A stretch of 64,000 nt of DNA from Strigamia acuminata (GCA_949358305.1 OX442323.1:3224001-3288000); one strand, 5' to 3'; positions 46,240-60,200 are shown, counted from the stretch's first letter. Notes: generated from the letters alone by a model not told the origin. A program made the numbers and translations.

Positions 46240-49200
46240 GAATTGAATTCTACACAAGCCTATATATTTTGTTTTTTGATTTGGTTAAAAAAAGTACGTT
46301 GTTTAAGTTTTTTGCACAGTCACGACAGTCTTGAAAAATGATTCGTAGTAGCGCACTCTGGCGGCGAATTGAAGCAGCAATATAAAAGCCTTTACCAAAA
46401 AAACGTTTTTTTTTTTTTATATTTACTTGTTTTTGTGTATTTCTGCCACCATGATTGTTTTTTTTTATTGATTTAAAGTGGGAATGAGAGTTTGATTAAA
46501 AAGATTGGAGTTTGATTGTAATTAATCATTAATTACTCAGTTAGTTGGTAATTGAATGATTCTTGATTGTTTAAAGACAATCGAATTTCGGAGCTGAAAT
46601 GTTGAGAGATTTACTGGAGAGAAAAGTCTTGTATTTCTTCCAGTTGAGTTTATCTCCAATAGTGGAAATAGAATATTCCTTTCACCATTTCCTCTCACTA
46701 ATGGATTCTGAGACATGGACTGATTTTACTTAAGATACTGACTCACTTGAGTGTCTTCAGAAACACAGCTCTGGATAAAACCAAAACCTAGTTGAACGAT
46801 GTGCTATGTGGATAACAAAAATCCGTACGCTTGATACCACAGTTTGTGATCGGTGTCTTGATGCCAAATTCATACCATGCATTCCATTCTGCACAGGTGA
46901 TTTTTTAATTCCAGTTATTATTTACCAGTGTTACGTCTGATATTTGACATGACTAGTTGGAACCCGTGCGGGCCGCACTATGAAATTTGTTATTTTTTTG
47001 TGTAATTTTTCCGGCCAAAAACGATATTTTTCAGCCCAAAAGTGGGTTTTTTTTCGACCAAAAATGTGAAAATGGCATTTTCAGCCTATTTTTACCAATT
47101 TTAGCCTTATTTTAGCCTCAAAATAGCTTCTTCCTTGTAAAAACTGGTGTTTGTAGATGAGCGGGTCGTGCAAAATCGAATAGAGCAATACAAGACCGAG
47201 CAGGGAAGCCAACGTCAAGGAGGTGTTTTTAATTAAGATTGAGTGACGGGCGACAGGAAGTGTGTGTAAAGTGTCATAAATTATGCTAATATCTCTTTTG
47301 TCCCCTTGATTTTGTATATGTGCCTTCCAAAAAACTAGAATAAATCTTGTTCTTTTATTATGTGGAACCAACCAACAGTAAAAGCAGTAATTATACACAT
47401 AATTTTATCAAAAATATTTCAAATCGACTTTATGACCTTTCTAATTTCTTTCTTCCATCATCTATTGGTGGTTTCCTTAATGCTTAATGTTCGTTTGTTG
47501 AATTTGCTCCTTCGAGTGTTGATAAACAATAAAGAGCAAATGCTTGTTGTGTATTGTTCGAACCTAACAGTCAAGCCTCACTTACTGCATAAGGGGGTTT
47601 TTCAGACATTTTGATTGGTTTTCACGATCAGGTGATCGGAAAAAGCAAATCTTATAATACACCTTTGGAAAATTATGATGGAATGCACTTTGGCTCCCCC
47701 TCTCACCAGTTGCGGCATTGTTACGATCACATGATCGTATCACCTGAAGCGATTATCATGTGACCTGTCTGGGCCAATCACATGAATAATGCTTCACCAC
47801 TTTGGCGCTTATGTATAATCGTCTGAAAAAAAGTTGTTAGTGCTGAAGAATGCTTAAACTAAGAAAAAGAGAGTTTGTTGTAAATTATTAAATAACTAAA
47901 AATAAATAATCAATTTAATTTAACAAAAATAAAATAAAAAAAATTAAAAAAAAGTATAAATAAAGTCATGTGACATGCAAACTAATCACTTGGACCTGGC
48001 GTGGGTCCTCAATAATGCAGTGATTGTGATTATTGGAACAATCACTTCAGCGTATCATTTTGAAACACCTTAACGTTAGAATAAAGTAAACAATAAACAA
48101 CAATAAACTCATTATTATGGACTTACAACTTGTGAACATTTTCTCGGAAGTGAACTGTATTGAAATAGAAGATACCAAACCCTTTTCCTTTTTGTTTTGA
48201 CTGGAGAACGAAACCACGACAACACGCGGCTTCTATCAATTTTAATATGTCTGTGGAGTGCAGCAAAGCTCAGGGGAAAAAATCTATCCAACGAGATCAG
48301 CACTTTATATACTACTGAAACAGTAAAATATCTTGTCATATAACTGCAGGATAGTTTTATGTGACTTCTAAATTGTATTTTAAAAAATCATTATTAAATT
48401 TCTTCACGGTTGTGAGAAGCAAGAGTAAATAAGAAGTAAACACAAGTAAATGTCATCTTTGACGTGTTATTTATGGCAAAAACGTTTTTATATGAAAATA
48501 GTTTGGTTTTGTTATTGATGCATACATCTAAACAAATGTTAATTACTGTAGATCGCTTAACGCTGCTAAATTAATTAGTTTTGGGTTTTTTTTTTCCTCA
48601 ACGTAATAATTACTACACTTAAGTTATTAAATCCATCAAGTTGAAACCACTAAGTAGAAAAAGTGGTTTTAATTAACTTTAGTTTTAATTTGGATTTTAA
48701 TTTTTCATACGTGATGATTAAAATAAGGAAATGAACATTGTTTGTTAGGATCTCCGCTTTATTTTCCCTCTGGATTCTAAGACAAACTCGAATTGGAAGG
48801 GAATGGATGAGGTGAAGAGTAAAGATGATTGAATGGGAGACGACAGTATTGGCATTAGGAAAAGCTCTTATATCACAATGTCTATTTATTCTTGCTTCGA
48901 GACGTCAAACAAGCGAAGCAGAAACATTTGCAATGAGAACAATAGCTGTGTTCCCCGTGTGGGAACGAATGAATGGAAGAACGAATGAATGAATCAATGG
49001 TTTTCTTACTGGATTTGTTTATATTCAAGAAGTTGTACTTTTTGTGATTTATTCTCTGCGCTGCATGCGCGCACGAGCTTTTGCATCAACTAGACTAGCA
49101 ATAGCCAACATCTGTTTATTTTGCAAAGTGGGCTGGAATTGGACATGAATTCTAATGAAAAATTTCTGTGATTCTCATGGTATGAATGTTGGGATAAATT

Positions 49201-51350
49201 AACATTATTTGATATTGGGAAAATGTTTACATACCAAAACAAATTGAAGAATTTGCATGGTTAATCAATAGATAAAGTGTGTTGCACCAAAAATTTTAAT
49301 TTTTTTAAAATGTTTGATGATTTTTATTTATTTTTTTAATATTGATTCTTAGAAATGTATTTTTGAAAGTTTAGCCGATGGACTCTTTTTTCTATTTGAA
49401 TTTCTTTTCTCCCTTCATAGCCACAGTATCCTAAGGCAGACATCTTTCCTGCATTTTGAGTAGTAAAAATAAGTGTTGTACTTAGGATGTGGAAAGAAGG
49501 GTGGGAAATTGACTATAGTGTATCAAAAATTTATTGCGTTGCATTTTGAAATGCATTAAGTTTTGCGAGAATGGATTTTGTAATACATATTGGTAATACA
49601 TTTTGTAAAATGTACAAATATTGTACAAGTATTGTAAAATGCATTCTCTATTATTATTATTATAATTATTATGGTTATTATTATAAAATCTGTTCTAAAA
49701 TGCAATTTAAAGTACTATTGTTAGAGAATTGCAAATGCATTGTCTAAATGTGTTTTTTAAATTGCATTAGGAAATGCACTAATTAATAGATAAATAATAT
49801 ACGTAATTCCACAAAATGCAATAAATTTTTAATGCATTGCAATATATTTTCAATGCATTTTTGAAACCAAATGTGACGCCAATAATGATGATCGATAGGC
49901 CTTTTACGAAAAATAATTTATTATTTGTTTTGTTTTTTATTAATGTCATTATTATTAAGGGAAACGGCCACTAGAGGGCTATAACCTGGTTAAACGTTAA
50001 CAACGACTAGTCAAGCTTCACAACTACAGTTTGCGCCCAGTGCCTCAATAAATTCCTTTTTGTGCACACGGAAACAATAAAGTATTAAATTGCTTATTAC
50101 CGACGAGTGTCATTAATTCTAAAAATCATCTATTTGATGTGTTTATGTGTATGCACACAGGGATTTTTCAGTTTGATTTGGCATCAACATACAAGTACCT
50201 GGCGCAGACTGTGGTTGCAGATGCAACACGAAAGCGAGTTTTCTATCCAATTTCCGACAAGCATTTTTAGCAGTAAACGTCAGAAATCAGTATTGGGGCT
50301 TGCCGTATGGTTGAAACTCAATTTTATTACGAAGTGTCATTTGGTTGCACCTGGTGGCTAGAACCACGGGTTAATCATGAATGAAGGCCTAATTTTTTAA
50401 AATCTTTTATATTTCATTACCGACTTTGTTAATAAAGGATTTTCATTTCTCCTTATGCATGAATGCTTGTTTCTAGGGGAAGCCCACATGGTTTTAATCC
50501 GGAAATGAAAAAAAAAACCTTTTAAAGTTGGTTAATAAAATGAATTATTTGTAAACAGGATTTGAAAAAAAAATTATTTTGTTTACCGATTTATTTTTTC
50601 TCCACTACAATACGGATTTTCTTTTTGCTTTGAAAATTCGGTGAAAACCCGCCAGTGATGGGAGCTGAATGGGGTTTAGAATCCTTAGATTGTTGCGAGG
50701 TCAGTCGAGCATTATTGCCCTCTTCAAAGACATTTTTATTTGCCAAACTGGAGTAGGAAGATTTTATACTTTCGAGGGAATGACTTGAAAAGTGTCAACA
50801 TTTATGGATATATATATTTTTTTATAGTTGGATCAAAAACATTCGCGTTTGTTTTTCCCTTGGTCACCGATTCAATGAATATTGAATTGAAAATAGCTAT
50901 GTCGGACAACTCGAGTGGCTTTAATGAATAGATTGTAGTCGGTTTTCTCCCTTTGTGAGCGCACAAAGGGAAAACTCCCAAGTAGAGGTTATTGAGTTTG
51001 GTTTGGAAATTTTGATTCAACAAAGATTGATTACGTCCGATTTCTATGAAAACTCGGTAATGATATTTTCCAGTGACGTGAAAGAAAAATTGACGGAACT
51101 GACATCCCAAATTGGATTGATGACATGGAAATAATAATTTTTTTTTTTAAATTTTATCCATCGCATCAGCTGGAGCAGTAAATTTTGTAGATGAAATATT
51201 AACGTCGAGATAAATTTTTTTTTTTCGTTTAAAAATTAAATTACGACACGAAAACAAAATTTTCTTCCGAAATAAATAAATAAAAATTCTGTGCCTATGC
51301 AACGAGTGGATTATATCTTTTGGGTTTTTTTTTAAAAATGAAATAAAAAA
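46240..51350. other. gene-poor; probably the first intron of tetraspan-2
   Basis: It holds MITE-like fragments: 47580-47830 with CACATGATCGTATCACCTGA shared with 53.75 kb, and 49515-49870 rich in TTTTGAAATGCATT words. Open frames at 47081-47614, 48115 and 50107-51110 have no support. Confidence 0.35.
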
Positions 51351-51359
51351 GTTACTTAC

Positions 51360-51730
51360 TTGGAATTTGGTTTAAGTTTGGGCGTAAATTGTTGGCGATA
51401 AAGTTTGGTTGTGATTACATTGCATGGTTATGCGATCCGAGCGAAAACGTGCGGATACGTGCGGCCACGGACAGGTTTTCGGAGTTGAGTGGCAGAAACG
51501 ATGATAAAGTGAGAGCGACTCAAATGACGTACAAGTCTCAGGCCAGTTTTCCTCCTTGCGCCTATTGCACACTTGAGGTCGTGTGAAGTGACGTGAGTAG
51601 CACGCGTTTTGCCCGTGATCGTATAGGGTGGCACCCCATTGCAGCGCGAGCAGCAGGGTGTGGCAGCCACATTGATCTGCCTCTGATTTCCCTCCGCTAG
51701 CTCAACTTATAACGTCTCGTCACGCGCACG
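51360..51730 (-). promoter_or_regulatory. probable promoter and first leader exon of tetraspan-2
   Basis: A CG-rich island unlike its AT-rich flanks ends on the minus strand at a consensus donor (TTCCAA/gtaagtaac, donor at 51359). The next minus-strand gene downstream is the tetraspan whose first coding exon has a leader acceptor near 43063. Joining them implies a leader intron of about 8.3 kb. The assignment is inference. Confidence 0.4.
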
Positions 51731-51994
51731 CGTACATAATTGCAACAACAATTTATTATTATTTTTTTTTTATTTTTTTTATGAAGAGTGTCAAAATCTG
51801 CAGAGATTACCTTCATTGAGAGGAAAAAGATGTGAAGGAATTGCTTTTGTTTTTTTGTTATTTATTTATTTTTTTATATTTGAAGTAACGGCTTCTTTGA
51901 AATGAGAAGAGAAAATTGCAGATTTAATCGCAGACTTAATAACAGACCTGGTATAATGAGATTTTTGAATACAAATACAAAATGGTTTTTTTTT

Positions 51995-52910
51995 TTTAGT
52001 TTTGATATTTCTTTGTTTGACATTTTATTTCTTCTTTTTTTATGTTGGACATTTTTTTCCGCTGTTGAATATTATTTTTCTTCATTGTTTGGCATTTTTC
52101 TCTACTTTTGGACAGTTTTCTTTGTCGTTGTATTTTTTTTCCCCATTGTTTGGACAATCTTCTTCATTTTTGGATATTTTTTTTCTCATTGTTTGATATT
52201 TTTTCCTCATTGTTGGATATTTTTTTTCTCATTATTGGAAATTTTTTTCTCATTGTTGAAAGTTTACTTCATTGTTGGACAGTTTTTCTCATTGTTTGAT
52301 ATTTTTTCCTCATTGTTTGATATTTTTTCCTCATTGTTGGATATTTTTTTTTCATTGTTGGAAATTTTTTCTCATTATTGAACAGTTTACTTCATTGTTG
52401 GATATTTTTTTCTCATTGTTGGACAGTTTTCCTTATTGTAAACAATTTTTTTCTCATTGTTGGACAGTTTTCCTTATTGTAAACAATTTTTTTCTCATTG
52501 TTGGACAGTTTTCCTTATTGTAAACAATTTTTTTTTCATTGTTGGACATTTTTCCCTATTGTTAGTCTGTTTTCTATCCATTGTTGGACGTTTTTCTTTA
52601 TTGTTGGACGTTTTTCTCTATTGTTGGACGTTTTTCTCTATTGTTGGACGTTTTTCTCTATTGTTGGACGTTTTTCTTTATTGTTGGACGTTTTTCTCTA
52701 TTGTTGGACGTTTTTCTCTATTGTTGGACGTTTTTCTCTATTGTTGGACGTTTTTCTCTATTGTTAAACGTTTTTCTTTATTGTTGGACATTTTTCTCTA
52801 TTGTTGGACGTTTTTCTCTATTGTTGGACGTTTTTCTCTATTGTTGGACGTTTTTCTCTATTGTTGGACTTTTTTCCATTGTTTTTTCACACTTTTTTCT
52901 TACTCTATTG
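51995..52910. repeat. 20-bp satellite, unit TTGTTGGACGTTTTTCTCTA
   Basis: The core 52560-52870 is a near-perfect array of about 15 copies; 51995-52560 holds older, diverged units. Because 20 is not a multiple of three, all three plus-strand frames stay open and give false Phe/Leu-rich frames of up to 166 codons. Confidence 0.9.
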
Positions 52911-52959
52911 TTCATTTCTTTCTTCTATTGTTGAAAAAAAATGTAATTTATATGTGAGG

Positions 52960-53920
52960 AGTGAAACAAGGTTTATTGTTTCAATCCAAATTAAATTCTC
53001 TCTTTTTTAAAATTCTGATTTACTGCGGTCTCTTATCGTTGACTAATTACCAAACCTAAGCAGTAATTTTCCGGTGTATGAAGGCAATACATTTATCGGG
53101 AAAAAGTCACACTTTGCAGATAATGAGGCATTTAAATTTTGCAGGTGCAACTTCATTTCAGCCGGCGAAAAAAAGAAAAAAAAATTGTTTGTGGTTAAAG
53201 AGGCGAACCAACAACCAAAAGACACTTCATAGCATTTTCAGATGCTTTTATCTAGACCATGAATAAAAGCAATTACACTGAAAGACACTCACGGCACTTG
53301 AGGACAACAGTTTGCGCAGATTCAACTGACAGCATTTGTTTACAAAGCATGTAAAGCCGTCAGGGCCGAGCACGTAAAGAAAAGTTAAGAGAAAATCGGT
53401 CGAGAAATTGCGTAATAACATATTAAAAAGGCCGCACCCAATCACCGTGTTTAATCATGCAGCAATTCGCGAGAACTTTCAATTAGTACGGAATCATTTA
53501 ACATTCGCCGGTACCGTATGCAAATTCTAATTTAGACGGACATCTTATGAATTACGCATGGCAGAGCCGTTCTCGGTTCTGATTCCCTCGTTTCGCTGCA
53601 AATATCAATCAATATTTAATAATGAAGTTTAAAAAAATTGCATACGCAATTTAATTTTGTTTAGGGAAATTTCGCTCGTTTGTTTTTCATTTAAAATTGA
53701 AGAAAGAAAAAGTTGATTTAATAGACTTTTGGAAAAATGAAGTCAGGTGATACGATCATGTGATTATAACAATGGTTGCTCTCCCTCTATGGGGAAAACT
53801 GTGTTGATATGGTCCTACGGTTAGAACAAATTTATGAAATATCTTATCTTGGAAATAATATATACGCTTAATTCAAATAAAATTACTTTTGTTTAAACTA
53901 CAAATGGTTATACACTTACC
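52960..53920. other. noncoding, no gene seen
   Basis: Short open frames only, on both strands. Confidence 0.4.
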
Positions 53921-53924
53921 GTAT

Positions 53925-54160
53925 GTTATCGATTAAGAGCCGCGGCTCTTATTCAAAACTGCCATTTTTGTCAGCAATTACAATTTCGGTTTTTCGTTTG
54001 TTACATTTGTTTAATGTAACTAACGAAGTCTGAACGTCACGAACAAAGCGTACTGTTACGCGTACGGACCGTTCCGATAAGCGGTCGATCCGTAGCGCTC
54101 AATTTGGCTTATAATTCGATATTTACGTCGGTTAGATCCATTAGGGACATAAAACCATCT
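53925..54160. mobile_element. GCCGCGGC-type element, fourth copy, interrupted
   Basis: It starts with the perfect 16-bp palindrome AAGAGCCGCGGCTCTT (53935-53950) and follows the 41.6-kb copy closely up to GGGACATAAAACCA, where the MITE at 54164 is inserted. Confidence 0.65.
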
Positions 54161-54163
54161 ATA

Positions 54164-54579
54164 CTCGAGTTGCATTCAAAAAGGCACCTCACAATGTGTA
54201 CTCCCATTGGTCGAGCCAGTTTACTACTAACTCCAGACTGTATACTACTACTAGGAGAAGTAGTTTTGTTTTTTATTTATTGTTGTGATTGTTATGACTA
54301 ATTTAGTTTATGTTATTTTGATTTTATTTAATAAAAAATGTTATTTCCATCATTAAAATGAAGTTTCACACATTAAAAAATGTCAAACTCATGTTTGTTG
54401 TGTTTATTGCTTACATCGTCTGGAAGTTTGAATTTTAGGCCGTAGCAATCGATTACAATGTCTGTACATTGTAATGCAATTCTGGTGTTTGGGTCTACTT
54501 TTCCGGATCACTACACCAGTAAACTGGCTCGACCAATGGGAGTACACATTGTGAGGTGCCTTTTTGAGTGCAACTCGAG
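54164..54579. mobile_element. MITE with about 62-bp inverted ends
   Basis: The left arm begins CTCGAGTTGCATTCAAAAAG and continues through CATTGGTCGAGCCAGTTTAC; the right arm is its near-perfect complement. Both are flanked by TATA. It is inserted in the GCCGCGGC-type element. The interior AATTCTGGTGTTTGGGTC and CACTACACCAGT is shared with 35.4 and 36.4 kb. Confidence 0.8.
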
Positions 54580-54599
54580 TATATAATGTATGTCGTTCT

Positions 54600-56590
54600 T
54601 CGAATCTCCCGGGTTCATATACGACAATTAATACCAAAACCAGAAATGACGATCATTCGGAGGATTATGTAAATTCTGGATGACGTCGTGACGGGGTCAC
54701 TGAAAACACTAAAACTAGTTTTAACTAGGTAGTTCATTTTTAAATAAACCTACTACTGATTGAAAATACATAATACATTTCCAAATTTTTTGTGACTCCG
54801 GGTCACAACAAAACCATTGCAAAATAACATCATAACATTGTTAATTTGTTGTTGGCGGAGCCAAACTGCATTATGTCATAATTTTTCAATGGTCTCTTTA
54901 GATTACACAACGTCATGTTGGTGAACCCTTCATGTGATGAGTGATGGCTTTGCTGCAATAATAGATGACGCACAAGCTCGTTCGAAGCTGGCGGTGATGA
55001 TCTTTAACTGTTTTTATGAAATTCAATATTCAAGGAGATAAAGTGTAAAATAAAAAAAAATATATTTATATATTTTTAAATTGTATTTTTTTTTTAATCT
55101 TAAAAATCTATTTATTAGATTAGAATTAACGTCGTGGGGTTTTATTATTTTGGTGAATTTAATGACACTCGGGGGAGAAAGCGCGGCACTTAAATGCTCA
55201 GACAAGAGCGTCGTAAATTTTTAACTCGTGCGTTTTCTCGGTAAATCATAAATAAACATGTATTTTTTATTTAAATTTAAAAAAAAAAAAAAAATTCTAA
55301 ATATTGAAAACTGTAATTTTTTTTTACCGGTTACTAGTAGTTGATGGGTTCATATTGGGTGGGGGTTTACGCCTTTCAACCAAATGTGGTTGCTGTAAAT
55401 CACCTCTCTCCAGCTATTAACCGTGCTATCGATTGCCGATGTATGGGATCAGTAAAGTGCGACACCTGCTGGAAATCAAGGGGTTAAACGTGCAAGAAAG
55501 TGCTGGAAAATTGCGCGATAAAAAAAAATTTAATTTTCATTAACGTTTTATCAAAATTCAATATTGACTCGGCGTGGGAAATCCAACGCGGGGCCGAATA
55601 TTTCGTGCAATTTTTTGATAGACAACTTTTATCCATATTTCGTTCTCACGCAAGATGTTTGAAAAATCAGTCGAGAGGCACGTGCCTGACGTGCACCCCT
55701 CGTTATTCTTGACAAGTCTAAATCCACACATCTATTTTCACGTCAACGAAGATGAATCTTTTTTCCACTCTCTTATTTTTTTAAAGGAGAGAAGAAAGAA
55801 ATTTATTGGGGATTTCTACACACACACACGCCCGAGTCGTTGTAATTGGCGCGATTCTCAATTAATGATGGATTTTACACTTGCGCGAGCATGGCATGTT
55901 GCAGCGACTAGTCATTTCCGATTAAGAAGGATCTGTTAGTTAGAGTTGGTTGGCATTGCCAATGTGGTGTAACAAGAGTTTGAGACTTATCGGATTAGGG
56001 TATCTAGGCAGGTGGTAAATCAGTTGAAGCCCAACCTTTTCTCTTCATCCAATCGCGTCAAACGTATTGAACCGGTCGGCGTTGCTGAATGCTTCGACCA
56101 GGGTTGCACTTGATGAAGTAATTTGTAGGATTATTGCTCGAACCTGACCAATTCCACGGAATCCAATAGTCGGGTTTTTTTCTTTTATTTCTATCCCCTT
56201 TTTTGGATTAAAGATTTTACTTTCAAATTGAAAAATAAGAAAAAAACAAACACTTTGGTGGTGTTGGATTTTGTGTTTGCTGTAGTGCGAGGTAGAACGG
56301 TTGCCGACAGCGACGGTAGCAAAGGTCGAGTTTAAAAAGGAAATTGTTATCAGTAAAAAAAGTTATTGATTTAGACGGGGAAATTAATTTTATATTTTAT
56401 TTTATGCGATAACATTTGTGATAATTTTGAGTTGGTATTGGTAGATATACATTTTAGTTTTGTAGTTTCGGTTGTCTGCAGTTAGCGAGTCTCAACAGCA
56501 GGTAAATAATAAATATTACGGAGTAGTTGTTAAGTTTGTAGAGGTTTGGATTAGAAAATAGGCCAGGAGTGAGCAAGAAGAAAACCCTCA
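54600..56590. other. noncoding, no gene seen
   Basis: AT-rich with homopolymer runs. The open frame 55655-55939 has no support. Confidence 0.4.
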
Positions 56591-56594
56591 CTGT

Positions 56595-56821
56595 ACTCTG
56601 GCCATGTGTAAGTTGAGCCTAAATCCGAGCCTTTTCTCTGGTGTAGTGATACAAGAAAATAGATCCGAACACCAGGATTGCAACCGATCTACTGAAATAG
56701 TAAGCAAACGTTCTAAGATTTCTGGAAGAAGCAAGCAATAAACTCTGAACTATTTTTCCTGGTGGCAGCACAGAGTGAGTTATGAGGCTCGGATTTAGGC
56801 TCAACTTACACATGGCCAGAG
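56595..56821. mobile_element. TA-flanked MITE, 227 bp
   Basis: About 35 bp beginning CTCTGGCCATGTGTAAGTTG are repeated inverted at the right end without visible mismatch; TA at both borders. The clean ends suggest recent insertion. Confidence 0.8.
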
Positions 56822-57264
56822 TATAAATACACAATTGCAAAAAGAAATAAACAGTAGTATACAATATTTAAATACAGCATTAATCAAACATATAATAACT
56901 GAAATGAACAGAGAACCAGCTGTATACAGGGTGGAAGAAAAGTCTGTTCCCTTCCAAATATTTCCTTAAGGTGACTAAGATAAATTGGATAGTACTAATT
57001 TGATTGTGCTCTACAACTTTGTAATTGGAAAGTTTGCTCTAACGTGATTGGTTTAGAAGTTAGCAAGTGAATGACCTTGAAAATGACCTTCAAGGTCAAA
57101 TTTGATGACATCATTGGATTGCTCTCACCCAACTTCCTATACAATCGCTTCATCAAAGTTGGCCTAGATGCAATTGCTCAGGAAATATTTGAGGGGAACC
57201 ACTAAGTTTACTAAAGGTTGTTATTGATATTTTAAGTTATTTAAGTTAATTTGATATTGTAGCT

Positions 57265-60200
57265 ATGAGGAATTGGGAGCAGCCGCGTTTGTGGATCGAA
57301 AGTCTAGACGATGACAGTTTGAATGTGGTGCCTGAAACGACAAATTTGTTGGAGCAAATTACTCAACCCGTGGTTGTCGTGGCTGTGGCCGGGCCGTACA
57401 GAACTGGAAAATCCTACATTATGAATAGATTGGCTAGACGAAATGCAGGTAAAAATATAAATTGAAAACGTTCGATCGTCTTAAATCAATTTGCTTTGTG
57501 GTGTTTGCATAGGGTTTGACTTGGGATGCACCTTGCAAGCCAAAACCAAAGGGATCTGGGTTTGGTGCCTCGAACATCCAGTTAAATGCAATCACGTACT
57601 TGTTCTAATTGATACTGAAGGTTTGAGTGATCCGGAAAAAGTAATGAGAGTTTTGATCCAACTTGTTCACAATTTCACAATTTTTTTTCTTGGTTCTTTT
57701 CGCTAAAGGGAAATGAAAGAAACGATGTGTCAATTTTTAGTTTGGCTGTTTTGTTGTCGAGTACATTCATTTTCAATATTCTCGGAAAACTAGACCAGAA
57801 GATGATTGACGATTTGTAGTATCCTTTCGTTTAAGAGGTTGTTCTGTAAAAATAGCGTAGAATTAGACAAATTTCAATGAAACAGGGACGATTGAGATTT
57901 TAAAATGTGTAGCATCACAGACCTAAATACTATAGGACTGCGCACGGCAAATGGCGCCCAGCTTGTGAGGAGGCGGCATTGTTGGGATAAAGTGACGTCA
58001 TGAATGCTCTCCAACTTCCTGTTTTGCATTTTACTCCACCAATCTCTCATTTTTTTTTTCATTTTTTCTCGTTTTTCCATTGTTTTTTTGTATTTATTTT
58101 GTTTGTGCGCTGTGTTCAGGCAGACATAATATTGACAGGAAGTGGAAAAGAATTTAGTGTTGCTACTACCTGTAAGCATACGCTCTTTACCCACAATCCC
58201 TCAGTTTGCAGTCTAGTATATTTAGGTCTGTGGTAACATGACTTAACTCTTGGAGGTATAAGGCTATACGGATTTATGGACAAGCTCTTTCTTGAATTGG
58301 AAAATTATTTTTCCTATCCATTTTTTTTTGAAAATATGTGATTTTGTTTTTTCGTACTGAACCTCAGGTGAAATTTTAAGTCATTGGTCATTTATTTAAT
58401 TAATTATGCTAAATGCAAATTTTCTGCCCCTTAAAACTCCAGCAAAACTATAATGCTGGCTTTGCTGCCTAAGAAAGAGCGCTTCAGTTAACAGCTTTTC
58501 GCATTTACCAGTAGTGTTTAAACCAACCACTAGTTGGTAAAAAAAAATTATTTTTTCACTGTTCATAACTAGCGCCCTTTATAAAATTAGTTGCAAAGTT
58601 TCAAAAATCGAAACAGCGCTTTAACTAATTGACCTGAAAATTGTCCATAAATCCGTAATGCCTTATACCAGAACGGCACATTTTACCCTTAATGCTTCCG
58701 AGGGTTAAGTGTGTCTCTTTTTGGCTAAAAAGTAAATAATTATCTTTAATTCGAGTCTCCAGTCTCGTCACACAATTAACTGAGCGAATTAATGTGAAGA
58801 GTGATCAAAAGGAGAGCGACGACTGTAATTTGAATGATTTTACGGAGTTTTTACCGGCTTTTGTCGTCGCCGTTCGTGACTTTACGTTGGATTTGACACT
58901 GAATGGGCGTCAGGTAACGGCGAACGAGTACTTTAATCACATTTTGAATCTGAAGTGTGGGGATGGAAGAAAAGCGTTTGAGTACAACCAACCACGTCTT
59001 GCGATACGAAACTCTTTCAAGAGCCATTTTTGTTTCACTTTTACTCGTCCGGTTCAGGACGAGAAGTTGTTTTCGTTGTTGGCCGAAAACCAGCTCGCGG
59101 AGGCGGATCTGTCGCCCAATTTCATGCGACAGAGCAACGAATTCTGCGATTACATTTACAATACTAGCGCGACCAAGACTCTAAAACGAGGACAAGTAGC
59201 TAATGGAAGAGGTCTGTGGAAAAAATACAAGTTTTATTAATATCTTTTAAGACTTTATATCTTTTATTCCAAAGTTTTGTCGACTTTGGCGCTAGAATAT
59301 GTGAAGGCGATCAATTCGGGCGCCATTCCCTGCATCGAATCGACGGTAACTCTCGTAGCGCAGAGTGAGAATGATCGAGTTCTCCAGGAATCAATCGCGC
59401 AATATGAAATTGAGATGGAAAGTTTAGAATTTCCAGTTGATGCTAGTCAAATTGATTGCACACACACTGTTGGGTCGCAAAAAGCGACTGATTATTTCAA
59501 AGTGCATGTGATTTTTGACGACGATAATGCATTTTTCAAGATTTTTGCGGTAAATGTTTTCAACTAAAGCTAAGTACACATGACCACAGACTGCTGGGGT
59601 TCATGAGTCGGGTTGCGCTAAATCGATCTATCTGGGTGCTGTTGAAAAATGAAGACTGTAAAAATATTTAGACTCTGAAAGCTTATGAGTACTAGGTTTT
59701 GGTCAACGTGGTACACATAGTTCTGCTTACCACACACGGAAACTTTCTGGCGACCGGAATTCTATTCTTTCCGGCAGTGATGGTGCACGGAAAAATTCAA
59801 TTGTTTCCGTGCATGAACAAATTCTGACTACCCAGAAAGCATTGTGGTAATTGTGACCGGTCGTACATAAGACGAAGGTGGATACTAAATACAAAGACAG
59901 ATAATACTAAATATGTTTGATTAATTTATTTTATAATTTAGTATTAATTATTAATTTAAAAATACTGCAATCTATTTATTTTGCACAATCAAACTACAAT
60001 ATTTTGTAAAAGTGGTTGCCATTTGTAATTGCAACACGTGCATGGATTGTAAGTACCAAACAATTTCCGCACACGGAAAGGCACAGCCAAACACACGGGC
60101 GGAATCATTTCGTTTGCGGCGTGACAACCTGAAAATTCAGACTCTGAATATTCAGAGTCTGAAAGTCTTATGTGTAGTTAGCTTGAGATTATTTAAGGGT

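Noticed and set aside
51389-51670. Overlapping frames on both strands in the CG-rich island
   Set aside because: Open frames are expected by chance in GC-richer sequence; the donor suggests an untranslated leader instead.
51902-52957. Phe/Leu-rich frames that look like membrane proteins
   Set aside because: They arise from a 20-bp satellite whose length leaves every frame open.
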